Assembly (NCBI GenBank): GCA_022497145.1
Contig: MU385917.1
Location: 118,263-182,262, forward strand
Length of the DNA stretch: 64,000 nt
Direction: 5' to 3'
Origin: Rostrohypoxylon terebratum
Taxonomy: Eukaryota; Ascomycota; Sordariomycetes; Xylariales; Hypoxylaceae
Shown here: one piece after another, positions 49,345 through 58,966 of the stretch
How positions within the stretch are numbered: position 1 is the first letter of the stretch
Layout: every line of letters begins with the position of its first letter
The notes under the pieces: model-generated
Seen by the model: the letters and a program-made list of their open reading frames with translations, nothing else
Database searches by the model: none
What the model was told of the DNA's origin: nothing
Program-made: the position numbers and the translations under genes

Positions 49345-50489
49345 TTACGCTGTAGCCGTTATCGATGGCTTCCCAACCTTTTGGGCTTCTTCATTCAGGG
49401 CATCGATCTCAGCTTTTACCAAAGGAATTCCCGTCTTTTCTCTTTCATCCTGGGTTATTTGCTCGATCTCTCCGGGGAAATATATCCGCTCGACGCCGGC
49501 CGCCTTATCTGAGCCAAGAACCTTTTGATAGAGGAAATCCATCCTTTTCCGGAAGTCATCAAGACTCATAAATAAGTCCGGTTTGATAGCTACGAGGAAA
49601 TGTCCGACGTCTGACGGCTTACTTGGATCGTACGGACCTGTAACTCCGCCTGCGAACTCCGAGCCTGCAATCGATCGATCGAATTAGTGGAAGATAGGCG
49701 TTATTTACTAGAACTCTCACCTGATAAGACCCCTGAGAATACGTCCATCATGATCGCCAACGCCGAGCCCTTCGGCCCTCCCATAGGCAACATAACACCC
49801 CCTAAAGCAGCCGTCGGATCATCCGTCGGCCTCCCTTCCGCATCCAATGCCCAATCCAGCGGTATCTTTTCGCCCCTCCGCTTTGCCTTATATATCTTAC
49901 CCCTCGCCGCCACAGACGGCGCCATATCCAAGATAAACGGCTTCTCCTGGCCCCCAGGTGCGCCGCAAGCGATCGGCGAGGTCCCCATCAACTTACTCTT
50001 TCCACCGTAAACCGGCAGCGCCGGGCTCGAGTTCGTGAACACGAGGCTCATCATGCCCTCATCGATAGCCTGCTGCACGATCCAGGCGCTCATGCCGAAA
50101 TGGTTCGAGTGCTTGACGCTAACCATCCCGATCCCGAACTCGCGCGCCATATCGCACGCCTCTTTCATGCCCATCGACGCGGACAGAAAGCCGAAGCCAT
50201 TCCGCCCGTCCACTTGGGCTACGACGGGCGTGACTTTAGTGAGCGAGGGGGTGGCGGTGGCGTCGAGCACGCCTGCGCGGATCCGCGCCATGTACGACGG
50301 GATCCGGTTCATGCCGTGCGTATCTACGCCCCTTAAGTCCGCAGCCACGAGACATTTGGCAACAGTGGCGGCGTTGGCGGATGGCACGCCGTTGCCAACT
50401 AGAACGGCCTCGACGAATTCACGGGCATCCGGGGCTTTGACGAAGAATTTGGCGTCGGGGGGAGATTGGGACGTCGAGGTTTCGGCCAT
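49345..50489 (-). CDS. Ldh2/MDH2-type NAD(P)-dependent malate/L-lactate dehydrogenase family protein
   Basis: Two exons (49721-50489 and 49345-49664, 56-bp intron) give 362 residues. This family is unrelated to classical malate or lactate dehydrogenases. Members reduce or oxidise 2-oxo/2-hydroxy acids such as malate, sulfolactate, ureidoglycolate, 2,3-diketogulonate or cyclic imino acids. Signatures seen are DLRGVDTHGMNRIPSY (His58), VDGRNGFGF, KHSNHFGMSAW (catalytic-region His130), LVFTNSSPALPVYGG and MLPMGGPKGSALAIMMDVFSG. Splicing rebuilds LSG|SEFAGGVTGPYDPSKPSD. I use ATG 50489, because the longer frame begins only at a TTG. No signal or presequence is seen, so it is probably cytosolic. 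The substrate is unknown; the neighbouring dehydratase suggests a shared acid-catabolic route. Confidence 0.9.
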
Positions 50490-51152
50490 TTCTATCAATT
50501 AGAGTAGCTCAGCAGATAGTGATAAAAGGGGTAAGTAGGTAGGGAATGTGGATCATGGATAGATCGAGATTATCCTATTTGTGGTGAAATGTGAAATATT
50601 GAAGCCCGTAGCCTCTGCCGGTACCCGTAGTCCGGTACTTATCCGGTCTATCTCTTGTCCGAACTCGGACTCGGTCCCGTTGCCGAATGACTCCAAAAGA
50701 CCCCACCCCAATGGAGCCATGCCGAGGTTCTCCGCCCCTATTGGCATTAGCAGTCGGGGTATCCCCAAATAAATCTTTTTTCCATATAATTTTGACATTT
50801 TTGGTAGCTGTATCCAAATGTTCAGGCAGAGTCATAGATATAGGTAACTCATGCCTAGAAGCATGAGTCAGGTTACGTTTGTTTTTCAATCCATGCATTG
50901 GTACATTGCTTTCCTCACAATCATTGTAAAGAAGCAATTCAATCGTCATAATCAAACGGAGACTGTTTCTCATGAAAGGTTTTCTATCAGGAGAGTCTGC
51001 AAACGTAGTCAACAATCTCGAGGCGCAAGTACCTATTGATAGCTAAGCGCTTATATAAGTAAGTTGAATCACTCAGACTAGCATTGACACTATATCGAAA
51101 GAAACGGGTTCGAAATATAGCGGTAGAGTTAGTCGCCAATACTCATACGGAA
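50490..51152. other. Intergenic region upstream of the Ldh2-type gene
   Basis: Spacer containing the promoter of the minus-strand Ldh2-type gene. Overlapping frames on both strands at 50575-51015 have no recognisable motif. Confidence 0.45.
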
Positions 51153-51583
51153 ATGCCGCCCTTAAAACTTCCCGTGACCGAATGGGGGCCTTACGGACGT
51201 CGTATTCTTTTCTACCTTCAAAACAAGGGGCTCGCCGAATCAAAACATATCGAGATAAAATACGTAGTTGAGGGCGGAGGTACTAAATTTACAGGACGGG
51301 GACCTGCTCTGATAATATGAAACGGGGGAAGTAATGGAATCACTGATTACATAAAGACATGTGATAAACCTAAGGAGCAATGCAGAGAGAACAGATTTGG
51401 CAAATCTACTTAATGAATAAAAAGAGCGATCGGGCGGGATCCAGGATTGCTTCAGGAAGAATCACTCTATTCGTGATCATAGAATACGCCGATGAGATCA
51501 ACGGTCAATCCCGAGTGTCTGTGTTGCCAATTTTTAACGATTTCTACGAGGCCCACAAGAAAGGCAAAAGAGGGAGAGCGTGA
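51153..51583 (+). pseudogene. Remnant of a glutathione S-transferase-like gene
   Basis: From ATG 51153 the frame encodes PVTEWGPYGRRILFYLQNKG, then LAESKHIEIKYV. This looks like the first strand and helix of the GST thioredoxin fold, with an RRI/L helix after the proline-tyrosine turn. The frame meets TGA at 51318-51320, then continues in phase with NGGSNGITDYIK. A second block at about 51455-51583 reads VIIEYADEINGQSR, resembling the GST stretch that ends beta-alpha 3 and contacts glutathione (normally QSxAIIEYLD). The block between them is degenerate, and the C-terminal helical domain cannot be rebuilt. I infer a decayed gene. The family assignment rests on pattern recognition only. Confidence 0.45.
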
Positions 51584-52017
51584 AGACGTTGGAGTAGTTC
51601 TATCCTCGTGATCTGCTATTGGCTGCTCGCAAATATTTTGAGGACGGCCGAGCTACGAAAGCAATTCCTAATGTACATTGGCTTAACTCACTTGCAAGAC
51701 GAAAGTAAAAGCCTACGACCTAGTCTTAAGTGGCACGCTGCACAGGAGATCCCGCCAAGGTCGTATGTGATTTATCAGGGGAAATTGAGAATATCAACAC
51801 CCATTATGGTTAATCAAATGTTGCACGAGCCAACCATGCAGCCCTGCCTGTGTACCATGGTAACTCTTATGTCGGGAATCACAGCAAGAACATTTCATGT
51901 AGATCCTAAGACTGTTGTTTCTCTTAAATCTGTAGGCTCAACTTTCATCGTTCCCAACACGTTTGCAAGTCGACTATCACCTAGCTGAACGTCTGGACGA
52001 GCGCCTCGATTGCGGAA
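51584..52017. other. Spacer before the single-pass membrane protein gene
   Basis: An open frame at 51608-51988 has no recognisable domain. The region may hold further decayed parts of the GST-like gene and the promoter of the next gene. Confidence 0.4.
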
Positions 52018-53015
52018 ATGGCGACGACACCGATCCCCGCGACTATCCCCGCGACTAGTACTACGTATCCGGTACTTACCACGACCTTTACGCCTGCACC
52101 GGAATGCACAGAGTTGACGATAAGTACCTGCCATGGAACGGATCAATGCTTCGGTGTAGCTCTCACGAACTATCATTGCAGTAGCCCCGTCCACAGATGT
52201 TACCCCCAATCATCAAATTACCAAGACGTAGATTTCACATACATAAAGCCGTATGCAACGTATTCGCCAGCCAATGCCTGTCCTATGGGGTGGTCGACAG
52301 CCGCAAGCGCTTTAGACCCAGATGGCGTGTGGTGTTGTCCTATGTAAGTGGTGACCGTCATGATTGTACGTCCGACACATGGCAGTGCTTACATGAATGA
52401 AGGGGCTTTGGATTTAATCGGAACTTGCAATACTGTGAAGGAGAGCTCACTGAAGGCGTGGCGGTATCGATCTCGGCGAATTGCGATATCCTAAGTACCA
52501 TCCCGTTCGGCCCCAGTCTGACAAATTTGATGACCGTCGCTTCAATGGGAGGAGTTGGATCACATATAGTCCCTGTAAGCGAGCTCACAATAACGGCGTC
52601 GGCAATGGGAGTTTTCCTTCTAGGACAGACATCAGGCGGTGGACCGAGCCAACCCTCTATAACGTCGATGCCGCCGATGCCGCCGATGCCGCCGCCGCCC
52701 GAGGCTATGGCAATGACAGCAAGGGTTGCCGTTGTTGCAAGTGTAGGTAGCACAGTAGCGCTTCTGCTGTTTCTTAGCCTTGGGTTCTGTCTGATTAGGC
52801 GTTACCGTAAAAGACGAGGAATAGGTGAATCAAAAGCAGTGGACGATCAAGGCCCACCGGTACCATTCCTAGGAGACACAAAAGATTGTAAGGGGTTGGA
52901 TAAGAGCCCGACACGTCCTGAGCCCCAAATCGCTACCAAGTCGGAATGGGAGCACCAGAAGGTATTCCCTCAAGAATTGGAAACGGTGGAGGTACGGTAC
53001 GAGCTTCCAGGGTAA
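52018..53015 (+). CDS. Single-pass membrane protein with Cys-rich ectodomain
   Basis: Two exons (52018-52343 and 52403-53015, 59-bp intron) give 312 residues. The N-terminal part is Thr/Pro-rich. It is followed by a cysteine-rich region with paired cysteines around CYP, ACPMGW and WCCPMGFGF, the last motif being rebuilt by splicing. A Pro/Met-rich stalk follows at about residues 195-210. One hydrophobic segment lies at about 217-240 (VAVVASVGSTVALLLFLSLG), immediately followed by the basic stop-transfer RRYRKRR. The cytoplasmic tail ends VEVRYELPG. This architecture, with a CCP-type ectodomain, one membrane span and a tail ending in YELPG or HELPA, recurs in many uncharacterised ascomycete surface proteins. 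No classical signal peptide is evident, so the membrane span may serve as signal anchor. Ligand and function are unknown. Confidence 0.75.
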
Positions 53016-53586
53016 TCAGGAAAAGGAGAAATCATAACTTATAATACCTGATAATGGAATATTCGTAATTGGAGTCGTGGCTACAATTTTAGGTTGTGAT
53101 TGTCTCAATTATCCACGGTGAAAGTTGGAGGTTGGGAGGTCGGGAATTTGGGAATTTGGGAATTTAGTGTCAGGTGATTACAGGCTTATCTAATAAAGAG
53201 GAGGCTTATGTAATATCACATTCATTAGAAAGATTTATTATGTACATAAGTATCTTTTTCTTGTATGTAGCACTATTATAGAATTAACAAGGATATGTGC
53301 ACAAAAGGAGGTATTTACGTCATAACAACGGAGCTTTTGGGAAGCTCCATCATGATTACGATTATCTACTACCTGGTCCTACCCATTTCCATTCATTATG
53401 CGTCGTCCGTAGTGCATCAACAACAACGCGACATTCCAATCCTCCATTTCCTCTTAGCAACGCGGGGTAAAATCGCCTGCGTCAAGCTTTAATTCCCTCA
53501 ATGTTCACTTCTTGTTTACCATCTTGAGTACTTCATTTCTTCGCCATCGTTGCAAGAATAAACCATCATCATTTCCATCTCCGAAC
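53016..53586. other. Intergenic region upstream of the LMBD1-type gene
   Basis: AT-rich spacer with a GGGAATTT-type short tandem near 53140-53165 and a CT-rich leader before 53587. No gene is visible. Confidence 0.5.
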
Positions 53587-55389
53587 ATGGCGGCCCAAGG
53601 CTATGTTCAGACCTCCCTCATCTGGGTCGCCTATGCCGTCGCAGTTGTCCTAGCCTTGATTGTTGCTAGTATCACAACATTTACTTGGCAGACACCTCGC
53701 GAACGATCTGCGGTCGTAAGCTTCGTCGCCATCATCGGTCTAACATCCATCCTCGCGACCGTCCTCCTTCTCCCTGTCGATATCGCCCTCGTTTCCTCCA
53801 CAACCTCCACAGCCCTCGGTTCCAAGAAACATTGGGCTACATCCGACCGTATCGACAATATTATTTTCACACTTCAGGTCGTCTACTACTGTCTCTACAG
53901 CTTCGACGCTCTGCTATGTCTTCTCATCATTCCCTTTTCGTACTTCTGGTATGAGGAATATGATGAGGTCGAAGAACAAGAGGGAAACCAAACCTTCGGT
54001 AGCCGTCTTTGGGGTGCCTTCAAGTACACCATTGCCTTCATCCTCTTGGTCGTGATAATCTTCCTCGTCGGCTTCTTCGTTCCAGCAACTGGATCCCGTG
54101 ATGGTGGCGAGCATTTCGATCTCGACTTCTTCAAGCGACTCCTCGACGAAAATCATGGCGAGAAGGCACTTACCTTCGGCGTGGGATTACTCATTACACT
54201 GGGCACCCTACTATATATCCTCTACACCGGAGCTGGTCTCGCTCTCTTCCCCGTCTCCCTCATTAAATCCGCACCCTCCGTGTCCGCTCCGCAATTATCC
54301 GAGAACACCGCATCGCAGCTGCAGCAGATTAGAGAGCGCCAGCGACAGATCGAGATGCGCAATGCCGGTCGAGCGGAAGGAATGCCGCATAAGGATCGAC
54401 GCGAGCTCGAGGCTCTTGCTCGCCAAGAGCGAACATTGGTCCGACGCGAACGTCTGGCCGCGGAAGCACAGGGAGAAGGCAAGAGTTTCGTCGTTAAGGC
54501 ATGGGCGAAGATCTGCGCGGTATTCCGACCACTCAAGCTCATCGGAGGAATTCTGCTCATCGTGCTCGCCATACTTATCTGGGTTTCCATGCTGATCACG
54601 GGGATTGACAAGGCCTCCAACTCCGTTTGCAAGGAGCACTGTGGATACATTCTCGCACATATCAACGTCTTCCAGCCTATGAACTGGATTTTTGTGCAGA
54701 CCGCTAAAGCATTCCCCGTAGACTACATCCTCATGGCCCTGCTTATCCTGTTGTTCTTCAGCAGCTCCATCTCCGGCGTAGCAGCTATCGGTATCCGCTT
54801 CCTCTGGTTGCGCATATTCCAGATCCGCAAGGGCCGGACGATGCCTCAGGCTCTTCTCATCGCTACGGTTATGCTGGCGCTTATGATGCTTGGAATCAAT
54901 TACGCCGTGGCCATGATGGTGGCGCCCCAGTACGCAAGTTACGGTACCCAGACGTTCTGCGACCTACAACCCCGCTTCCCGTTCTCGAACCCCGACTGCA
55001 GCGAAACCCCTGAGGCTGTCAAGCCTTGCTCCGAGTGGGCAAATGCGAAGTCGCACGACGGCAAGTACCAGCGACAGGTTTGCACGCCTACGGTCATGTC
55101 GACGTTCCTGAACCGCGTAACCCTCAACTGGCCCGTATTCGGCGCAATAGCGTTCTGGGCACAGTTCGCATTCCTGGGTATCTTCCTCGTCGTGTTCCTA
55201 ACTACCCTGTTCCGCGCCCCGCGACTCAATCTTAGCGAGATTGACGAAGAAGCCGAGACCGATGAGGAAGAGGGCTTGTTAGCAAGTACGGGTCGCCGCT
55301 TTGGCGCTACGTGGCAGGATCTCACGGGCCGTGCGAAGACCGGTTCTTACGGAAGCAACGATGGAAACGGTGGTGGGTCAAGGGCGTAA
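53587..55389 (+). CDS. LMBD1-type (LMBR1 family) vacuolar/lysosomal membrane protein
   Basis: An intronless gene of 600 residues. About nine membrane spans are visible, near residues 10-32, 43-63, 95-118, 146-166, 197-218, 318-339, 380-402, 420-444 and 516-540. A long charged, partly coiled cytosolic loop runs from about 235 to 310. This matches the LMBR1/LMBD1 family, which includes the human lysosomal cobalamin exporter, and fungal members are usually named probable lysosomal cobalamin transporters. The acidic C-terminal tail contains EEEGLL, a good [DE]xxxLL sorting signal for vacuole delivery. I use ATG 53587; the frame extends upstream only from a TTG. Transport of cobalamin is inferred from the family and is uncertain in a fungus, since most fungi have no known B12-dependent enzyme. 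Confidence 0.9.
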   Translation: MAAQGYVQTSLIWVAYAVAVVLALIVASITTFTWQTPRERSAVVSFVAIIGLTSILATVLLLPVDIALVSSTTSTALGSKKHWATSDRIDNIIFTLQVVYYCLYSFDALLCLLIIPFSYFWYEEYDEVEEQEGNQTFGSRLWGAFKYTIAFILLVVIIFLVGFFVPATGSRDGGEHFDLDFFKRLLDENHGEKALTFGVGLLITLGTLLYILYTGAGLALFPVSLIKSAPSVSAPQLSENTASQLQQIRERQRQIEMRNAGRAEGMPHKDRRELEALARQERTLVRRERLAAEAQGEGKSFVVKAWAKICAVFRPLKLIGGILLIVLAILIWVSMLITGIDKASNSVCKEHCGYILAHINVFQPMNWIFVQTAKAFPVDYILMALLILLFFSSSISGVAAIGIRFLWLRIFQIRKGRTMPQALLIATVMLALMMLGINYAVAMMVAPQYASYGTQTFCDLQPRFPFSNPDCSETPEAVKPCSEWANAKSHDGKYQRQVCTPTVMSTFLNRVTLNWPVFGAIAFWAQFAFLGIFLVVFLTTLFRAPRLNLSEIDEEAETDEEEGLLASTGRRFGATWQDLTGRAKTGSYGSNDGNGGGSRA

Positions 55390-56272
55390 ATTAGTCGTCA
55401 ATTCGCCAAGTACCACGATCATTAGAGCACTGTGTTATTCGGAATCACGGCACGAAACAAGTCACTCACGCACGAAAGATAGGGGAAGTCGATACAGACA
55501 GGACAGATGGTTTCAACTGGCAAGCAAGTTTCTACTACTACTACTAGGTCACACATACATGGATGCATGCAAAAAAGGAGGGGCAGGAAATTAGACCCCA
55601 GGGACACATGTACGGAGTAAAGGTTCTGCGAAAGAGCAATTATTGGACGGCGGCGTCGTTTCATCGTTGATTGATTGATTGATTACTTGAGATTGTACTG
55701 CTGGGTTTGCCTCTTACGAGGGTCACGGATAGGTACCTAGGTTAGGGTAAAATAGGACATGGGCATACGGCACCTTCGGTATGATTTTGGTTCGAGTGAT
55801 GTTTATATTACGGCGTATGGGTGTGATTACTTAAGCGAGTAGATGAAGACGGGGTAGGCATGGATGAGTGCATCGCCATGCGTAGCGTACCGTTGTAGGA
55901 TCGATTGATGTCAAGGCAGACTTTCTTGACAGGGTCAGCGTAGCTCAGCTACCTGATGCCAAGGAGCGTTTCCCCTGCCCAGGTCCCAAGTGGGTAATCA
56001 GTAGCGAGGACATGCAACTAACGTAAGTGGGAATTGTCTCCGGGCTAGCTGAAGATCGAAAACTTGGGCTAGGACTCGAGCTATTATCGCGAAATAAGCA
56101 TTGGGTATCAAAGAGAAGGCATCTGGGTATTTGTCAAACTGGGCAGTATAGGCTATAGAAAGGGTATCCAGCGTAAAATTCGTACATAGCCCAATCGCAT
56201 CACGTCATTCTCATCATAATGCCGTCGTAGTCATCATCATCATCAGTGTCCCATCGCATCACCCCCACACCG
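55390..56272. other. Intergenic, shared 3' region
   Basis: Convergent spacer between the LMBD1-type gene and the B-box gene. It holds a short GATT repeat (55665-55685) and a TTCCCCTGCCCAGGT word at 55971-55985 that also occurs at 32772-32786. No gene is visible. Confidence 0.5.
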
Positions 56273-57575
56273 TCACCCCATCCCCCTATCGAACTTCTCC
56301 CACCGATGTCCCCGCTCGTCGTACCCGGCGCTAGGCCCGACATGCATCTCCCTCCAGCACCGCGCGCAGTACACGTCGCCGTCGCACCCGAGGCACCGCA
56401 CCGTGCCGTCCTCGAGACAGACCACGCACCACGTCTTCTGGTCCGCGTCGCTGTACCCGTGCCGCTTGACCAGCCCGGGGAGAGGTCGGTCCGCGGGCGC
56501 GAAGGTGGGCGCTGTGGGTAGACCGAAGAAGTCTACGGCTGTGGTTGGGGCGGAGGGCAGGTCGCGCGGCGGGGAGGCGACGCGGAGGGCTGCCATGCGG
56601 GTGCTTATTGAGGCGGCGAAGTCGGCGTCGTCGGCGTCTTCCTCGGTGGTGTTTTGGGTGGGCGAGAAGGCTGGGAGTGTGGGTTGGTCTTGGAGGGAGG
56701 AGGGGACAGTGGGGAGGTTGAAGGGGGATGTGTCGTCTGGTGCCGTGGGTTTATTAGGCTCCTTATCGTGGTGAGGTGAGTTCACGTTCTTAGTTGGTGA
56801 ACTAGGCATAGGATCGGACCGAGATGGGGGCTCGTCCGCTTTTTCTAACTCTGCCTCGTCGATGGCGCGGACGAGGATGTCGTCGGCTTCGCGGGTCATG
56901 TGATCGCCTTCAGAACCATCATCACTGCTTCCCTCTTCGCTATCATCGCGATCTGTCTTGGTCTCAGGAGTTTCATCTGGGTCGCTGGAAGCTTTCCCAA
57001 GTTCCTCTAGAAGCTCCGTAACCCTTTGGTGTTCCCGTTCGGCTACCATTTGCTCAACCCATTCCTGGTCACCTTCAAGATCCGCGAGGAGGTCCTCGAG
57101 TGTCTCCCCATCCATATCGATCAATGCATCTATGTCGTCGCCATTTTCCTCTTTCGTTGCAGGACCTTCTGGAGCGCTTACTCCTGAATTTAGACCGGCT
57201 TGTGGCTGTGGTGGGCGAAATGATGTAGATGTGCCACCCCTAGCAACATCTACCCCGGAACCATCGGTGCTACGAGCACTATCAGAATTACTACCAGATT
57301 GGTTCCGTAGGCTTTTTAGTCTCTCCGAAAGAGCATCTTCTCTTGATAGAGGTTTGGCCGGCTCAATCGTAGAAGCGGCAATTGTCCTATGTGATACTTT
57401 AGTAAATTTCGGTTCTTGAAACAGATATGTGACTATGTGACTATGTGACTAAGAAAGGCAAATCGAGGTTTATCAGGTAACCCTACTTTGACGGTGGATC
57501 GAGGTTCACGGTGCTAGGTTTAAGGGCGTTTAGCCTGTCTAACAGAGACCGATCCGATCCTGGGACGTCGGTCAT
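56273..57575 (-). CDS. ANCHR-like protein with C-terminal B-box zinc finger
   Basis: Two exons, 57487-57575 and 56273-57386, give about 400 residues. The start MTDVPGSDRSLLDRLNALKP and the later LSREDALSERLKSLRNQ are short conserved helices of this family. The middle is long, acidic and Pro/Ser-rich, so probably disordered. The end holds a zinc-binding B-box: WCVVCLEDGTVRCLGCDGD, then VYCARCWREMH and a final ERGHRWEKF. Metazoan relatives (ANCHR/ZFYVE19) act in the abscission checkpoint with VPS4 and Aurora B. In fungi the role is not established, and no FYVE domain is present here. The acceptor is uncertain: I prefer the one at 57387 because TACTAAA lies just upstream of CACATAG. An acceptor at 57441, inside an 8-bp repeat, would add 18 residues. 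Confidence 0.8.
57427..57450. repeat. 8-bp tandem repeat (ATGTGACT)3
   Basis: Three exact copies of ATGTGACT. On the minus strand each gives a CATAG sequence that could act as a splice acceptor for the ANCHR-like gene, although only one lies in the right phase. Confidence 0.95.
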
Positions 57576-58966
57576 GATAAAAGACCTATACGATGAGCCT
57601 TGTCGTAGTGGGACGTGAGGGTGGCTTGACGAGGCTAGCTGAAGGCAAAAAAGCTTCTCTGCAGGCACCAGGCACGATCGTGTGGTGGAATTTGTCCGCG
57701 CTCGGATGGTACCGACAGCGTGGTTCCTGCGGCGCTGGTGATAGGTATTAGGTACTGCGTGGCTGCGCCTCAGCTTGATTTGGAATCAAACTCAAAGGGT
57801 GTTAAAACGAGGCTGAGTCTGCAAGATCGGATAATATTCTCGAACTAGTAGGAACCTAAAAAAAAAAAAGGCCGATACGTTCTTAGCTAAACGTAATTAA
57901 TTGTGGCCTACCAAATCGATGAGTTGTTAGGTTTTAGAAGTCTGAATAGAAAATGATTGAATAGATCTGAAATCGGTGATGTCAGAGGCGTCAAAGGACA
58001 TGGATACTGAGCGGATCAGTGCATCTGCTAAAATATGACTAGTCCTGCTAGTTCGCATTAGATCTAGTCGCTTATTAGTACTATTCTTTGAGCTAGTCCG
58101 CATTTGGTAATAATTTACATGGAAAAAAGTACGCTGTTGCACCACGTTGATTGTCACCTGCTAGGCCTGCAGCTAGCTAGCATAGCCCCAACATCCATGA
58201 AAACGTTTAATCGGAATAGGTGGGAGCCGGTGAGGTTGAATTCTGATAGTATTTGCATTCATTCAGTCTTTCCATCTTTTCTAATGAATCGTATCCGGAA
58301 GGTATACTACTCGGTATCTAAACATGCCGCGGGCAACACCCCCAGATCAGGCGAAACTCAAGTCCGTATTATTTGCTACTTAATATGAATTTTAGTTTAC
58401 AGTTTAAGCCGACTTGTTTTATCCGCATGGATGTACTGTACAGCATACACAGGCTAAGCTTTTGACTTTCTTTGTGACAGTCAGGAACGTCGAGATTTCC
58501 ATGTCATCTACATACTTCGTACGGTAGCAATGGACGGACTTGGCAAGAGTAATCCATACACCATAGACAAGAATTGGCCACTTACGCAATTGGTCAAGTC
58601 TTGCTCCTCTTTACACTGTTTGTACCCTCGCGACCCTCACACGTAGCGACGGAGGTTAGTGTTAGAGTTTGCTTGGCGTCACAGGATTTGAATTCATTTA
58701 CCCCAGTGTCATCACCGCCTCCAAACCTTGTAATCTCCATTAACTTTGACCTTTAACCTTTAACCCTACCTAGTAACCTAGTACATAATCCTCGGATGCT
58801 TCCTTGTTTCTTATTTAAGTCCAGTTTCTTTCAGCTTTCTCGAATCCTGATTTCTGCTGAAAATATCCGAAATCATCCACACTCTTGTCGATAGTAGCAT
58901 CTCTAGCTTCAGATTGCTACTCAACTACTACTATTCGAAACCCATATCAAACACGCGAACCTCTTG
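57576..58966. other. Divergent intergenic region
   Basis: Spacer between the ANCHR-like gene (-) and the Gly/Ser-rich protein gene (+). It contains a poly-A run (57858-57869) and ACCTAGT-type words near 58770-58790, with CT-rich leader sequence before 58967. No gene is visible. Confidence 0.5.
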
